A DNA stretch of 64,000 nt from JBBRYB01 sp038238115 (lineage in GTDB: Bacteria; Actinomycetota; Actinomycetes; Propionibacteriales; Nocardioidaceae). The translations under genes were made by a program, and so were the position numbers. Location: the NCBI GenBank assembly GCA_038238115.1, contig JBBRYB010000018.1, forward strand, positions 6,568 to 70,567, written 5' to 3'. Below, in pieces: positions 42,515 through 50,240 of this stretch. The notes beneath the pieces were generated by a model. It saw only the letters and a program-made list of their open reading frames with translations. It was not told the origin of the DNA and searched no databases. Position 1 is the stretch's first letter. Each line of letters opens with the position of its first letter.

Positions 42515-43636
42515 TTAACCGGTCACCGCAGATGCGGCGAGCTGACCACACGCGCCGTCGATCTCCCGGCCACGGGTGTCGCGAACCGTGGTGGGCACTG
42601 CGTTGGCCTCCAACCGCCGGACGAACTCGCGCTCGTCCTCGGGCCTCGACGCGGTCCACTTCGAGCCCGGCGTGGGGTTGAGCGGGATGAGGTTAACGTG
42701 CACCCAGCCCCAGTCGCCGTACGACCTCAGGACCTCGCCGAGCAGGTCAGCACGCCAGGCCTGGTCGTTGATGTCGCGGATCAGCGCGTACTCGATCGAG
42801 ACGCGGCGCTTGGTGACGCGTGCGTAGTTCCAGGCGGCCTCGACAGCCGCGCTCACGCTCCAGCGACTGTTGATCGGCACAAGCTCGTTGCGCAGCTGGT
42901 CGTCCGGCGCGTGCAGGGACAGCGCCAAGGTGACCGGGATGCCTTCGTCGGCGAGCTGCATCATCCGTGGCACCAGCCCCACGGTGGACACGGTGATGCC
43001 ACGAGCCGACATGCCGAGGCCGTCCGGGGTCGGTTCGGTCATCCGCCGCACCGAGTCGATCACGGCCCTGTAGTTGGCCATCGGCTCGCCCATACCCATG
43101 AAGACGACGTTGGACAGCCTTCCCGGCCCCCCCGGCACCTGTCCACGAGCCATGGCCCGGGCCGCGGCGACGACCTGCTCGACGATCTCGGCGGTGCTCA
43201 TGTTGCGCTGCAGACCGCCCTGGCCGGTGGCGCAGAACGGGCACGCCATCCCGCAGCCGACCTGCGAGGAGACGCATATCGTGGCTCGACCCGGGTAGCG
43301 CATCAGGACCGACTCGACGAGCGCGCCGTCGTGGAGCTTCCACAGCGTCTTGCGGGTCGTGCCGCCGTCTGCCTCGAGGGTGTGCACCGGCGTGATGAGC
43401 GTCGGAAGCAAGGCCTGGTGCAGGGGTGCGCGTAGGTCCGCAGGCAGGTCCGTCATCTCCTCGGGGTCGTCCTCGAGGCGATGGAAGTAATGGTGCGAGA
43501 TCTGCCTGGCGCGGAAGCCGGGCAGGCCCGCCGACTCCAGCGCCGCCTTGCGCTCGGCCACCGACAAGTCGGCGAGGTGGCGCGGCGGCTTCCTCGCCGT
43601 GCTTGGCTCGTCGAACACGAGGGGAAGACCAGACAT
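42515..43636 (-). CDS. rlmN: Dual-specificity 23S rRNA/tRNA methyltransferase RlmN
   Basis: 373 residues from the ATG at 43636. Radical-SAM enzyme that methylates C2 of A2503 in 23S rRNA and A37 in some tRNAs. The cluster motif is CGMACPFCATG, and the methyl-carrying Cys lies in DGACGQLA near the C-terminus; GMGEPMANY and LALSLHAPDDQLRNELVPIN are also typical. In related genomes it sits between cdsA and dxr; here it stands alone between accessory blocks but keeps the ancestral strand. Longer ORF starts run through a palindromic repeat and are rejected. Confidence 0.96.
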   Translation of the reverse strand: MSGLPLVFDEPSTARKPPRHLADLSVAERKAALESAGLPGFRARQISHHYFHRLEDDPEEMTDLPADLRAPLHQALLPTLITPVHTLEADGGTTRKTLWKLHDGALVESVLMRYPGRATICVSSQVGCGMACPFCATGQGGLQRNMSTAEIVEQVVAAARAMARGQVPGGPGRLSNVVFMGMGEPMANYRAVIDSVRRMTEPTPDGLGMSARGITVSTVGLVPRMMQLADEGIPVTLALSLHAPDDQLRNELVPINSRWSVSAAVEAAWNYARVTKRRVSIEYALIRDINDQAWRADLLGEVLRSYGDWGWVHVNLIPLNPTPGSKWTASRPEDEREFVRRLEANAVPTTVRDTRGREIDGACGQLAASAVTG

Positions 43637-43974
43637 GACCCTCAAGTCTCTCACGCGGCCGCGGCTGTCCGAGCCGACTCCCGGGCGGGCGCTGATCGGC
43701 ATGCGCCTGCCGCCCACCGCCCGCCGCCCACTGTTTGCCGCTTGCTGCCGCCGGCCCACCGCCCGCCGCCCACCGCCTGACCGCGGCCCCCTGCGACCGC
43801 GCCCGCCCGTCACACCCGGCCGCTGCGTTTGCCATGTGCACATGGCAGATGCACTCTTCGCACGGCAGATCTGCCATGTGAACACTGCATCCGCAGTGTT
43901 CACATGGCAAACGCAGCCCGGGGGCGCAGGTGGGTGAGGGGCCAGGGCGGGCGGTCGCGGAGGCGAGCAGGCGA
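43637..43974. other. Gene-free gap upstream of rlmN
   Basis: 338 bp containing the MITE-like copy B (43822-43917) and a 20-bp direct repeat, GCCCACCGCCCGCCGCCCAC, at 43712-43731 and 43754-43773. The repeat's minus strand is G-rich and could form stacked-G structures. Any rlmN promoter would have to lie here. No coding sequence is supported. Confidence 0.6.
43822..43917 (-). repeat. MITE-like palindromic element, copy B (intact, perfect terminal repeats)
   Basis: 96 bp bounded by GCTGCGTTTGCCATGTG (43822-43838) and its exact reverse complement (43901-43917). Inside are CCATGTGCACATGG, the 12-bp palindrome GGCAGATCTGCC (43864-43875) and the core hairpin CCATGTGAACACTGC-4 nt-GCAGTGTTCACATGG (43874-43907). 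The layout of terminal inverted repeats with no coding capacity is that of a miniature transposable element. It lies in the rlmN upstream gap. Confidence 0.75.
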
Positions 43975-44841
43975 TCAGCCGGTGACGTCGGCTGTGGTGA
44001 TACGGGCCCAGGCGGCGGTGAAGAAGATCGCGGCGTACGCCAGGGGCAGCAGGCTCCAACCCAGCAACGACTGGATGTCGGGACTGCTGCGCAGCAGCTC
44101 GCTGAAGTCGAGCCAGTGGTGGGTGAGCAGCACAGTGCGCAGCCCGCCGAGCTGCGGCACGGAGTCCATCAGCGCGAAGGCGATCACGGTGACGACAGTC
44201 GCGGCCATGGCGCCGACCGGCACCTCGGTAAGCGTAGAGAAGAACAACCCGATCGCTGCCAGCCCGACGAGGTCGACGAAGACGTACGTCGCGACAGCCG
44301 CCGACCGGGCCAGCCCGTTGCCGATGGAGACCGTGTCGCCGGAGAGCAGGGTCACGCCGTGAGTGCCGAACAGGACGGCCCCGGTGATGAGGCCGGCGAC
44401 GGTCACCAGCAGGACGGCCGCGGCGAGAAACACCAGGACCCCGACGCTCTTCACCATCAGCAGTCGGGTCCGCGACACCGGAATCGTGAGCAGGCCGCGC
44501 AGGGTCCCGGCACCCGCCTCACCGGCGACCGCGTCGCCCGCGACCACGGCGATCGCCAACGGCAGGAAGACCGGCAGGCAGACCGCCAGGGCGGTGAACG
44601 CCAGGAACAGCCCGTTCCCAGTCAGCGCACCGATGAACGGAGGTCCCTCACCAGGCCGTGGCGTCGACATCTTGACCGCGACGCCGATGAAGACCGGTAT
44701 GGCGGTGACCAGGACCAGCATGGCGAGGTTGCGTCGACGACCGAAGATGAGCCGCAGCTCGCTGCCGAGCTGACGGTTCCAGACCAACCCACGGCGTGCA
44801 CCGACCGGACGCGGTGATACTGCGGCATCAACGGACGACAT
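43975..44841 (-). CDS. ABC-2 type transporter permease
   Basis: 288 residues with about six hydrophobic segments; the NRQLGSELRLIFGRRRNLAM start and TLRGLLTIPVSRTRLLMVKS loop are typical of ABC-2 efflux permeases. It overlaps the ATPase gene by 14 nt. With the ATPase and a LolA-like secreted protein it forms a three-gene minus-strand operon. The substrate is unknown. Confidence 0.9.
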   Translation of the reverse strand: MSSVDAAVSPRPVGARRGLVWNRQLGSELRLIFGRRRNLAMLVLVTAIPVFIGVAVKMSTPRPGEGPPFIGALTGNGLFLAFTALAVCLPVFLPLAIAVVAGDAVAGEAGAGTLRGLLTIPVSRTRLLMVKSVGVLVFLAAAVLLVTVAGLITGAVLFGTHGVTLLSGDTVSIGNGLARSAAVATYVFVDLVGLAAIGLFFSTLTEVPVGAMAATVVTVIAFALMDSVPQLGGLRTVLLTHHWLDFSELLRSSPDIQSLLGWSLLPLAYAAIFFTAAWARITTADVTG

Positions 44842-45805
44842 CGAAGCCCTCCCCTGTCAGCTGGACGAAGAGGTCCTCGAGTGCTGGGCGCTCGACTGTG
44901 AAGCCGCGTACCGGTACGCCGGCGCGGACGAGACTCGCGTTGACGTGCTCAGGGGCAAGACCGTCCAGTCGCACGGCGACGGTGTGGACCTCCAGGTCCG
45001 TGACCGTCAGCCCGAGCTGTTCTAGAACCGTGGCGGCGCCCGCCGCCTGTGGAGTCACGACGCGGACGAGCGAACTGGTCTCGGCCAGGACGTCGGTGAG
45101 CCGTCCCTGTTTGAGCAGTCGGCCGGCGCTCATGATCCCGACGTGCGTCGCCACCTGCTCGATCTCACCGAGCAGGTGGCTGGAGACAAGGACAGTCGTG
45201 CCATCAGCAGCCAGCTCGCGGATCAGCGACCGCACCTCGCGCGTGCCTTGCGGGTCGAGCCCGTTGGTCGGCTCGTCGAGGATGAGCAGGTCACGTGGAC
45301 GTAGCAGCGTCGCCGCGAGTCCCAGACGCTGCTTCATGCCGAGGGAGTAACGCCGGAACTTCTTGCCGGCCGCGGCGGTTAGACCGACCCGGTCGAGCGC
45401 CGCGGCGATCCGAGGGCCGCTCGTCGAGGGGTCGGTGGTCGCATCGAACGCGTCAAGGCGCCGGAGGTTGTCACGGCCGGACAGGTAAGGGTGGAAGGCT
45501 GGCCCCTCGACGAGGGTCCCCACTCTCGGCAACACCTCGGCTGCCGCCTGCGGAATCGAGCCTCCCAGGATGTCGATCGTGCCTGCGTGTGGGGACATCA
45601 GGCCGAGCAGCATCCGGATCGTCGTGGTCTTGCCGGAGCCGTTCGGCCCCAGGAACCCGTACACGGCGCCATGCGGGACGGTGAGGTTGACCCCGTCGAC
45701 GGCCGTCTGGCTGCCGAACCTTCGGGTCAGCTCCGTGGTCCGGATCGCCAGATCCTCAGCTGTTGCGGGGTCCTCGCCCGCGACTCGGGTGGCGAGTTCG
45801 GTCAC
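44828..45805 (-). CDS. ABC transporter ATP-binding protein
   Basis: 325 residues: Walker A GPNGSGKTTTIRMLLG, signature YSLGMKQRLGLA, Walker B LLILDEPTNGLDPQGT, H-loop VLVSSHLLGEIEQ. The C-terminal region is that of drug-exporter ABC-2 ATPases. Its start overlaps the stop of the LolA-like gene (ATGA) and its end overlaps the permease start, so the three proteins are made together. Confidence 0.93.
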   Translation of the reverse strand: MTELATRVAGEDPATAEDLAIRTTELTRRFGSQTAVDGVNLTVPHGAVYGFLGPNGSGKTTTIRMLLGLMSPHAGTIDILGGSIPQAAAEVLPRVGTLVEGPAFHPYLSGRDNLRRLDAFDATTDPSTSGPRIAAALDRVGLTAAAGKKFRRYSLGMKQRLGLAATLLRPRDLLILDEPTNGLDPQGTREVRSLIRELAADGTTVLVSSHLLGEIEQVATHVGIMSAGRLLKQGRLTDVLAETSSLVRVVTPQAAGAATVLEQLGLTVTDLEVHTVAVRLDGLAPEHVNASLVRAGVPVRGFTVERPALEDLFVQLTGEGFDVVR

Positions 45806-46926
45806 AATCCGCGTCCGGTGGCCGCGACGTGTTGAAGGGCCGCGCCGCTGACCGAGCCCGCGTAGACGTAGCCGTCCTTGCCGACCAGGACGGAGACCAG
45901 CGAGGTCGTGATGAGCCGACCGGCCGGTACGGCAGTGGATATGCGGTTCAGCAGCTCGGCGTTCGCGCCGGCGAGCTGGCCGGCGGCGGGTACCTTGACC
46001 ACGGTCGTCCAGCCGTTGCCGAGGACTGTCGGCAGGTTGGCTGCCTGGCTACTACCCTCGCCGAGTGCGGGCAGCTGATCGGACCCGTCAGGCAGGTCGG
46101 CGTGAGCGGCGGGAGGCTGTTGCTCGGACACTGTCGCGCCGGCGGGTGGCACGAAGTCGAACACCGAGGGGCTCGGTGCGCTGTAGCTGATGTCGGTGAA
46201 TCCGACCTGGATCGCCGGCGTGGACGACCCCGAGGCGAAGACCTGCACCTGAAGGGGCATCGACGTCGCGGCGTCGATCGCGATCCGGATGCTCCCGACA
46301 AGTGACCGGGAGTCACGCGGGGTCAGGCTGAGCTCATACGCGGCCCGGCCGGCGACGCGCGCGGTGCCGTCGACGCTTACCTGTGTGCTGGGATCGACGG
46401 CACGCAGCGCCTTCTTGGCGGCTTGTTGCGGCGTGACGGCGGCTTCTTCAGGCGTGGGGAGGCTGCCCAGGTGAGCGGTGCTCGGCACGGCCATGTGGGT
46501 GACCTTGTTCGTCGTCGAGGTGTAGGTCCACACGTCCTTGCCGTTGTGGACCAGGTCCTGCTCCGACATCGGCGCGATGAGGGCGAGCCGCTGCTGGGTT
46601 GGGCCGGCGTACCAGACCCGCACCGTGTGTGAGCCGGTCAGCAGCGTCTGCCACGACATGCCTCCGGCACCGGCGACGTCGCCGGTCGGCAGGTCCGGCA
46701 GGTCCGGCAGCCCCAGGTTGGCTGTTTCGACGATGCTGCCGGACAGGTTGGCCGGACGCGAGTGCGCGACCGCCGTGAGCAGCTGCGCTGCGGTCTTCGG
46801 CGGAAGGTTCGGTGGTTCGGACGCCCCGGCGCCGTTCGTCGTGGTGATCGCGGCCATGACCACACCCGCGGCGACGAGAGCCGGCACTGCCCACCGCAGC
46901 TGGCGGGACGTGAAGAATCGTGTCAT
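45802..46926 (-). CDS. Secreted LolA/RseB-like protein
   Basis: 374 residues from the ATG at 46926. An N-terminal hydrophobic signal/anchor (WAVPALVAAGVVMAAITT) is followed by an open beta-barrel type domain resembling LolA/RseB-like lipoprotein-carrier proteins: TAAQLLTAVAHSRPANLSGS, DVWTYTSTTNKVTHMAVP, VAGRAAYELSLTPRDS and SVFDFVPPAGATV. Gram-positive members bind lipids or sense envelope state. Coupling to an ABC-2 exporter suggests handing of a lipid-like molecule, which is inference. Confidence 0.8.
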   Translation of the reverse strand: MTRFFTSRQLRWAVPALVAAGVVMAAITTTNGAGASEPPNLPPKTAAQLLTAVAHSRPANLSGSIVETANLGLPDLPDLPTGDVAGAGGMSWQTLLTGSHTVRVWYAGPTQQRLALIAPMSEQDLVHNGKDVWTYTSTTNKVTHMAVPSTAHLGSLPTPEEAAVTPQQAAKKALRAVDPSTQVSVDGTARVAGRAAYELSLTPRDSRSLVGSIRIAIDAATSMPLQVQVFASGSSTPAIQVGFTDISYSAPSPSVFDFVPPAGATVSEQQPPAAHADLPDGSDQLPALGEGSSQAANLPTVLGNGWTTVVKVPAAGQLAGANAELLNRISTAVPAGRLITTSLVSVLVGKDGYVYAGSVSGAALQHVAATGRGL

Positions 46927-46932
46927 GCAACC

Positions 46933-46938
46933 ACTATG
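46933..46938 (-). promoter_or_regulatory. -10 box of a probable leaderless promoter for the LolA-like operon
   Basis: On the minus strand CATAGT ends 6 nt before the ATG at 46926 and there is no Shine-Dalgarno in between. This suggests a leaderless mRNA for the LolA-like/ABC operon. Confidence 0.4.
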
Positions 46939-47185
46939 CGTCGCTCTGGCGCGGGTGTCTTGACGGAAGTCGCCCCTACTCAGCCGGCTCACAGGAAGTC
47001 GGTGGCTAGCGGAGAGACACTTCGCCGTCTGGTTCCCCTTGGCCGGCTATGCCGTCGTGCAGGCTGGTCACGGTGGCCATCTTCTCTCGCGGCTGCCCGG
47101 ACCCCCATGTTCCTCACCGCCCCGATCGTGCAGGTCGACGAGCGAGAGCCTTGGCACTCTTCCTGGTGTGCGCGGCTCTGTGACC

Positions 47186-47422
47186 ATGCGGCAACGCCGC
47201 TACGGCGTCCTCGGGCTGGTTATGGTGCTCACGGCGCTCATCCCGCCGGTCGTGCTACCCCTCGCCCTGGTAGTACTTGCGCACGCGGCCCAGCGTTTCC
47301 GCTCGCGCGAGACGGACCCGTTTCCCACCCACAAGCGGCTACAGGTGGTGGGCTCTTACTGGATCGCCGCCCCACCCAAGGTCACCAAGCCGGTGCGGCT
47401 GCAGCCGGCACTCGCGCCGTAG
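47186..47422 (+). CDS. Small single-helix membrane protein (hypothetical)
   Basis: 78 residues from the ATG at 47186, with one or two closely spaced hydrophobic stretches (VLGLVMVLTALIPPVVLPLA) and a basic C-terminus. No family is recognised. It ends 11 bp before the SpoU methyltransferase gene on the same strand. Upstream in-frame starts exist (to 47039) but encode composition-driven sequence. It may be a real small membrane protein or a chance ORF. Confidence 0.45.
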   Translation: MRQRRYGVLGLVMVLTALIPPVVLPLALVVLAHAAQRFRSRETDPFPTHKRLQVVGSYWIAAPPKVTKPVRLQPALAP

Positions 47423-47433
47423 GGTGAGCGCTG

Positions 47434-48264
47434 ATGAGCATGCACGGCACGCGTACGCCGCTGGAGATCACGAGCGTCAGCAACCCCCGGGTCAAGTGGC
47501 TGGTCGACTTGCGCAAGCGGCGCACCCGCGAGAGCGAAGGGGTGGCGCTGGTCGAGGGCTTCGCCGAGCTCTCGTTGGCGCTCGAGTCAGGCGTCACACC
47601 GCTGCAGCTCTTCTGCTGTCCGGGCCTCGTTCGCGACGTCGACGAGTTGCGTTCCTTGACCGAGCGGCTGGCCCGCCTCGGCGCAGAGGTTGTCACACTG
47701 TCCGAAGCGCCGTTCCGCAAGGCGTCGTACCGGGAGGCACCCGACGGCTGGCTCGCCGTCGTCCGCGACCCGTCTCGACCGCTCGGCGATCTGGAGCTGA
47801 GCGACTCCCCGCTCGTGCTCGTCTGCGAAGCCGTCGAGAAGCCGGGAAACCTCGGTGCCATGCTGCGTACGGCGGAAGCGGTCGGCGTGGATGCCGTGAT
47901 CTCGGCCTCCGCCGTCGCCGACTGGGGCAATCCCAACGTGGTCAGGGCGAGCAAGGGCACCGTGTTCGGTGTACCTGTCTCGACCGCTTCGACCGGCGAC
48001 GTGATCGTCTGGCTGCGCCGGCAACGGCTGCGGGTGGTCGTCGCAACGCCCGGGACGGCATCCGTGGTGAGCGACCTGGACCTCAGGGGCCGGCTCGCCG
48101 TGGTGGTCGGTGCCGAGCACGAGGGCCTCAGTGGACGGTGGCTCACCGCGGCGGACGACACCGCGAGCCTGCCGATGTTCGGTCGGGTCAACTCGCTCAA
48201 CGTCGCGACGTCGGCCGCGGTCGTGTTGTACGAGGCGGTGCGCCAACGCGGTCTCGTCGGCTGA
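47434..48264 (+). CDS. SpoU/TrmH-family RNA 2'-O-methyltransferase
   Basis: 276 residues. The N-terminal substrate-binding part (ITSVSNPRVKWLVDLRKRRT, then VALVEGFAEL) resembles the L30e-like domain of TrmH-type enzymes. The C-terminal trefoil-knot domain has motif 1 EKPGNLGAMLRTAEA, motif 2 VVVGAEHEGLS and motif 3 RVNSLNVATSAAVVLYE. It methylates a ribose in rRNA or tRNA with SAM; the target site is unknown. Confidence 0.92.
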   Translation: MSMHGTRTPLEITSVSNPRVKWLVDLRKRRTRESEGVALVEGFAELSLALESGVTPLQLFCCPGLVRDVDELRSLTERLARLGAEVVTLSEAPFRKASYREAPDGWLAVVRDPSRPLGDLELSDSPLVLVCEAVEKPGNLGAMLRTAEAVGVDAVISASAVADWGNPNVVRASKGTVFGVPVSTASTGDVIVWLRRQRLRVVVATPGTASVVSDLDLRGRLAVVVGAEHEGLSGRWLTAADDTASLPMFGRVNSLNVATSAAVVLYEAVRQRGLVG

Positions 48265-48319
48265 CCTGCCCCCGGCGGGAGCGGTCTTGCCAGCGGAGCG
48301 GTGCGGCGAGCGGCGGTGA

Positions 48320-48366
48320 TTGCGGGCGGCGGGAGTGACCTATAAACTTGAACATCCGTTCAAGTT
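48320..48366 (+). promoter_or_regulatory. Promoter and TetR-type operator of the SMR-tetR operon
   Basis: TTGCGG (48320-48325), 17 bp, then TAAACT (48343-48348) form a promoter. AACTTGAA (48345-48352), a 6-bp spacer and TTCAAGTT (48359-48366) are a perfect 8+8 inverted repeat overlapping the -10 box and start site. GGAG at 48371-48374 is the RBS. This is the expected position for repression by the TetR protein encoded two genes along. Confidence 0.7.
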
Positions 48367-48381
48367 GTTGGGAGATCGTTC

Positions 48382-48708
48382 GTGCTCACCTCGCTCCTCT
48401 TGGCGGCGGCCATCCTCGCCGAGATGGCGGCCACCGTGTCGCTCAAGCTGTCCGACGGCTTCACCAAGCTGGCGCCCTCGACCATCGTGATCGTCGGCTA
48501 TGTCGTCTCGTTCGCGTTGTTGGCGAAGATCCTGACGCGCGGCATGAGCCTCGGTGTCGTCTATGCCGTGTGGTCCGGTATCGGCGTGGCACTCATCGCG
48601 CTGATCGACGTGGTCTGGTTCGGTGAACGGCTCAGCCTGCTGCAGGTGTCCGGGCTGTTCTTCGTCATCGCCGGGGTCGTAGCACTCGAGCTCGGTGGCG
48701 AGGTATGA
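48382..48708 (+). CDS. Small multidrug resistance (SMR) efflux protein
   Basis: 108 residues from GTG with GGAG 7 nt upstream. Four membrane helices; the essential Glu of helix 1 is in LAAAILAEMAATVSLKLSDG, and the later signature is VVYAVWSGIGVALIALID followed by WFGERLSLLQ. SMR proteins export cationic compounds by proton exchange as dimers; some export guanidinium or polyamines. The stop overlaps the tetR start (ATGA), so the pair is a regulated efflux unit. Confidence 0.93.
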   Translation: MLTSLLLAAAILAEMAATVSLKLSDGFTKLAPSTIVIVGYVVSFALLAKILTRGMSLGVVYAVWSGIGVALIALIDVVWFGERLSLLQVSGLFFVIAGVVALELGGEV

Positions 48709-49304
48709 GCGGCGGCGCCCGTGGCCACGTCCGCGAGACGGGGCAGGATGCGGCTCTGGCGCCCGAGCAACCCACTGACCGCCGCCGCGCCAAGGGCGAG
48801 CGTGCGCGGCGCGCCCTCCTCGAGGCCACGCTGGCCATCATCGAGCGCGAGGGCATCGCCGGAGTGACCCACCGCCGGGTGACCCGGGCCGCTGGCCTCC
48901 CGGCGACCTCAGCGGCATACCACTTCGGCACGATCAACGACCTGCTCGAGGCCACGCTGCTCTTCGCCGACCGCGAGGCCGCGCACGCGTTGGCGGCGTG
49001 CGGGCGAGACGCCGACCCGATCGCGGCGTTCTCAGGCTGGCTCGTGCAGGACTTCACCGACCAGCGCCCGCGCATCATCGCGGAGTACGAGCTGTTCCTC
49101 TATGCCGCCCGGGTGCCGGCTATCCGGCCATCGGCCCGACGCTGGTTGAGCGACCTCACGGCCCTGGTCCAGACCTGGACGCCCGACCGACGCGCCACCC
49201 GCGTCATCTGCGCCTACGTCGACGGGCTCCTGCTCCATGCCCTCGTGTCAGGCGAAACGCCGGATCGCCATGATATGGAGGCGACGATTCGCGCGCTTAT
49301 CTGA
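48705..49304 (+). CDS. TetR-family repressor of the SMR pump
   Basis: 199 residues. The helix-turn-helix (ATLAIIEREGIAGVTHRRVT, then AAGLPATSAAYHFGTINDLL) is at residues about 35-82, followed by a ligand-binding helical domain. It is coupled to the SMR gene by an ATGA overlap, and the palindrome at 48345-48366 is its likely operator. The inducing compound is probably a pump substrate. Confidence 0.9.
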   Translation: MSGGARGHVRETGQDAALAPEQPTDRRRAKGERARRALLEATLAIIEREGIAGVTHRRVTRAAGLPATSAAYHFGTINDLLEATLLFADREAAHALAACGRDADPIAAFSGWLVQDFTDQRPRIIAEYELFLYAARVPAIRPSARRWLSDLTALVQTWTPDRRATRVICAYVDGLLLHALVSGETPDRHDMEATIRALI

Positions 49305-49309
49305 TCAGG

Positions 49310-49690
49310 CGGGCGATGCGGCCGTCGGCTCCCGAGGCCAGGCCCGCGCCGCCGTCGCTGCAGTGGATTGCCGTCATATCGGTCGTCGACCAAGTGCCTC
49401 CAGGTGCGGCCGCTGTCGGTGCTGACGTTGCTCCCGTGGGCCTGACCGCGATCGCTGGTGTCGCGTGCGGGGGGAAGGGAGCCACCGGAACCGGTAGCCG
49501 AGGACCGGTCGGCGGCTGATCCGCCAAGCGCCGTCAGCGGCCCGGGTAGGCCGAGGCCTCTGTCCCGTTCGCGTCGGCGTTGGAGTCTCGGCCGACCATC
49601 ACGCCCCGTTCTCGCGAGCGGATGTCGACGGAGTGGATGCCCGTAGCGGCGCCGCCTCGCATCGGTGCCTGCACCGTTCGCCGCCGGGGC
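49310..49690 (-). pseudogene. Decayed BNR/Ycf48-like beta-propeller gene fragment
   Basis: Recognisable pieces of one protein appear in three frames in order. First GGAATGIHSVDIRSRERGVM followed by VGRDSNADANGTEASAYPGR and a stop (about 49665-49534), then PPHATPAIAVRPTG, then in a shifted frame SNVSTDSGRTW, then MTAIHCSDGGAGLASGADGR and IARLIR to the stop near 49297. These resemble the C-terminal blades of secreted BNR/sialidase-type or Ycf48-like propellers (AVGPTG...STDGGRTW...). Several frameshifts and a missing N-terminal part mark it as broken. It adjoins MITE-like copy C. Confidence 0.5.
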
Positions 49691-50153
49691 CCGCGCCATG
49701 GGGCTGCGCTTGCCATGTGAACACTGCGGATGCAGTGTTCACATGGCAGATCTGCCGTGCGAAGAGCGTGTCTGCCAGGTGAAGATGGCAAAGCTGGCCA
49801 TTCCGCGGTCGACTGCACGGGTCCAGGACCGTCCGCGGTCCGTCGTGCGCCAGCCGGAAGTCTCCGGCGACCGGGACGCCGAGCACCAGCCGGAAGTGTC
49901 CAGCGACCGGATCGCCGAGCACCAGCCGGAAGTGTCTCGCGACCGGGTCGCCGAGCGCCAGCCGGAAGTCTCCGGCGACCGGGTCGCCGAGCGCCAGCCC
50001 CTGGCCGTGCTCAGCGGCCATGGCGGTGGTGACCACGCCGCCACCGAGCACGAGTGCCGCCGTGGCGACGAGGCTGACCGCCGCGAGCCGTGGCTGCGAC
50101 GAGACACGGATGAGCCGAGCTTGCGAGGCAAGGCGATGGACTGACGTAGACAC
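49599..50153 (-). CDS. Secreted repeat protein, possibly the truncated front of a broken gene
   Basis: From a GTG at 50153 the frame encodes a signal peptide (RLAAVSLVATAALVLGGGVV, then TTAMAAEHGQG), followed by four 12-residue repeats of the type LGDPVAG(D/H)FRL(A/V), then about 80 residues read through MITE-like copy C and beyond to a stop at 49599. No conserved domain is visible. The last part is therefore not original protein. One view is that it is the N-terminal remnant of the BNR-like gene that lies just downstream; another is chance reading. No clear RBS; GAGAACGGCA repeats lie just upstream (50161-50188). Confidence 0.3.
   Translation of the reverse strand: MSTSVHRLASQARLIRVSSQPRLAAVSLVATAALVLGGGVVTTAMAAEHGQGLALGDPVAGDFRLALGDPVARHFRLVLGDPVAGHFRLVLGVPVAGDFRLAHDGPRTVLDPCSRPRNGQLCHLHLADTLFARQICHVNTASAVFTWQAQPHGAGPGGERCRHRCEAAPLRASTPSTSARENGA
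49703..49798 (+). repeat. MITE-like palindromic element, copy C
   Basis: 96 bp, the same length as copy B. The left end GCTGCGCTTGCCATGTG and right end AAGATGGCAAAGCTGGC are imperfect inverted repeats. The core hairpin CCATGTGAACACTGC-GGAT-GCAGTGTTCACATGG is at 49713-49746 and GGCAGATCTGCC at 49745-49756. It sits between a signal-peptide gene fragment and a decayed propeller gene, as though inserted in a broken gene. Confidence 0.75.
49854..49997. repeat. Four 36-bp tandem repeats
   Basis: Units beginning CCGGAAGT at 49854, 49890, 49926 and 49962 repeat every 36 bp with few changes. On the minus strand they encode the 12-residue LGDPVAG-type repeat of the secreted protein remnant. There are no spacers, so this is not a CRISPR array. 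Confidence 0.85.
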
Positions 50154-50240
50154 ACCGGCAGAGAACGGCAGAGAACGGCAGAACGGCACTGCTTCGGCCC
50201 TTCCGGACACTGCGCTTGGTGGATGCGCCATGCTTCCCTC

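Noticed and set aside
43637..44059. N-terminal extension of RlmN including a Cys-rich CHVNTADAVFTWQ-like stretch
   Set aside because: It reads through the MITE-like element and a G-rich repeat; standard RlmN begins at the ATG at 43636.
49854..49997. Possible CRISPR array
   Set aside because: The 36-bp units are directly tandem with no spacers and keep a reading frame; no cas gene is present.
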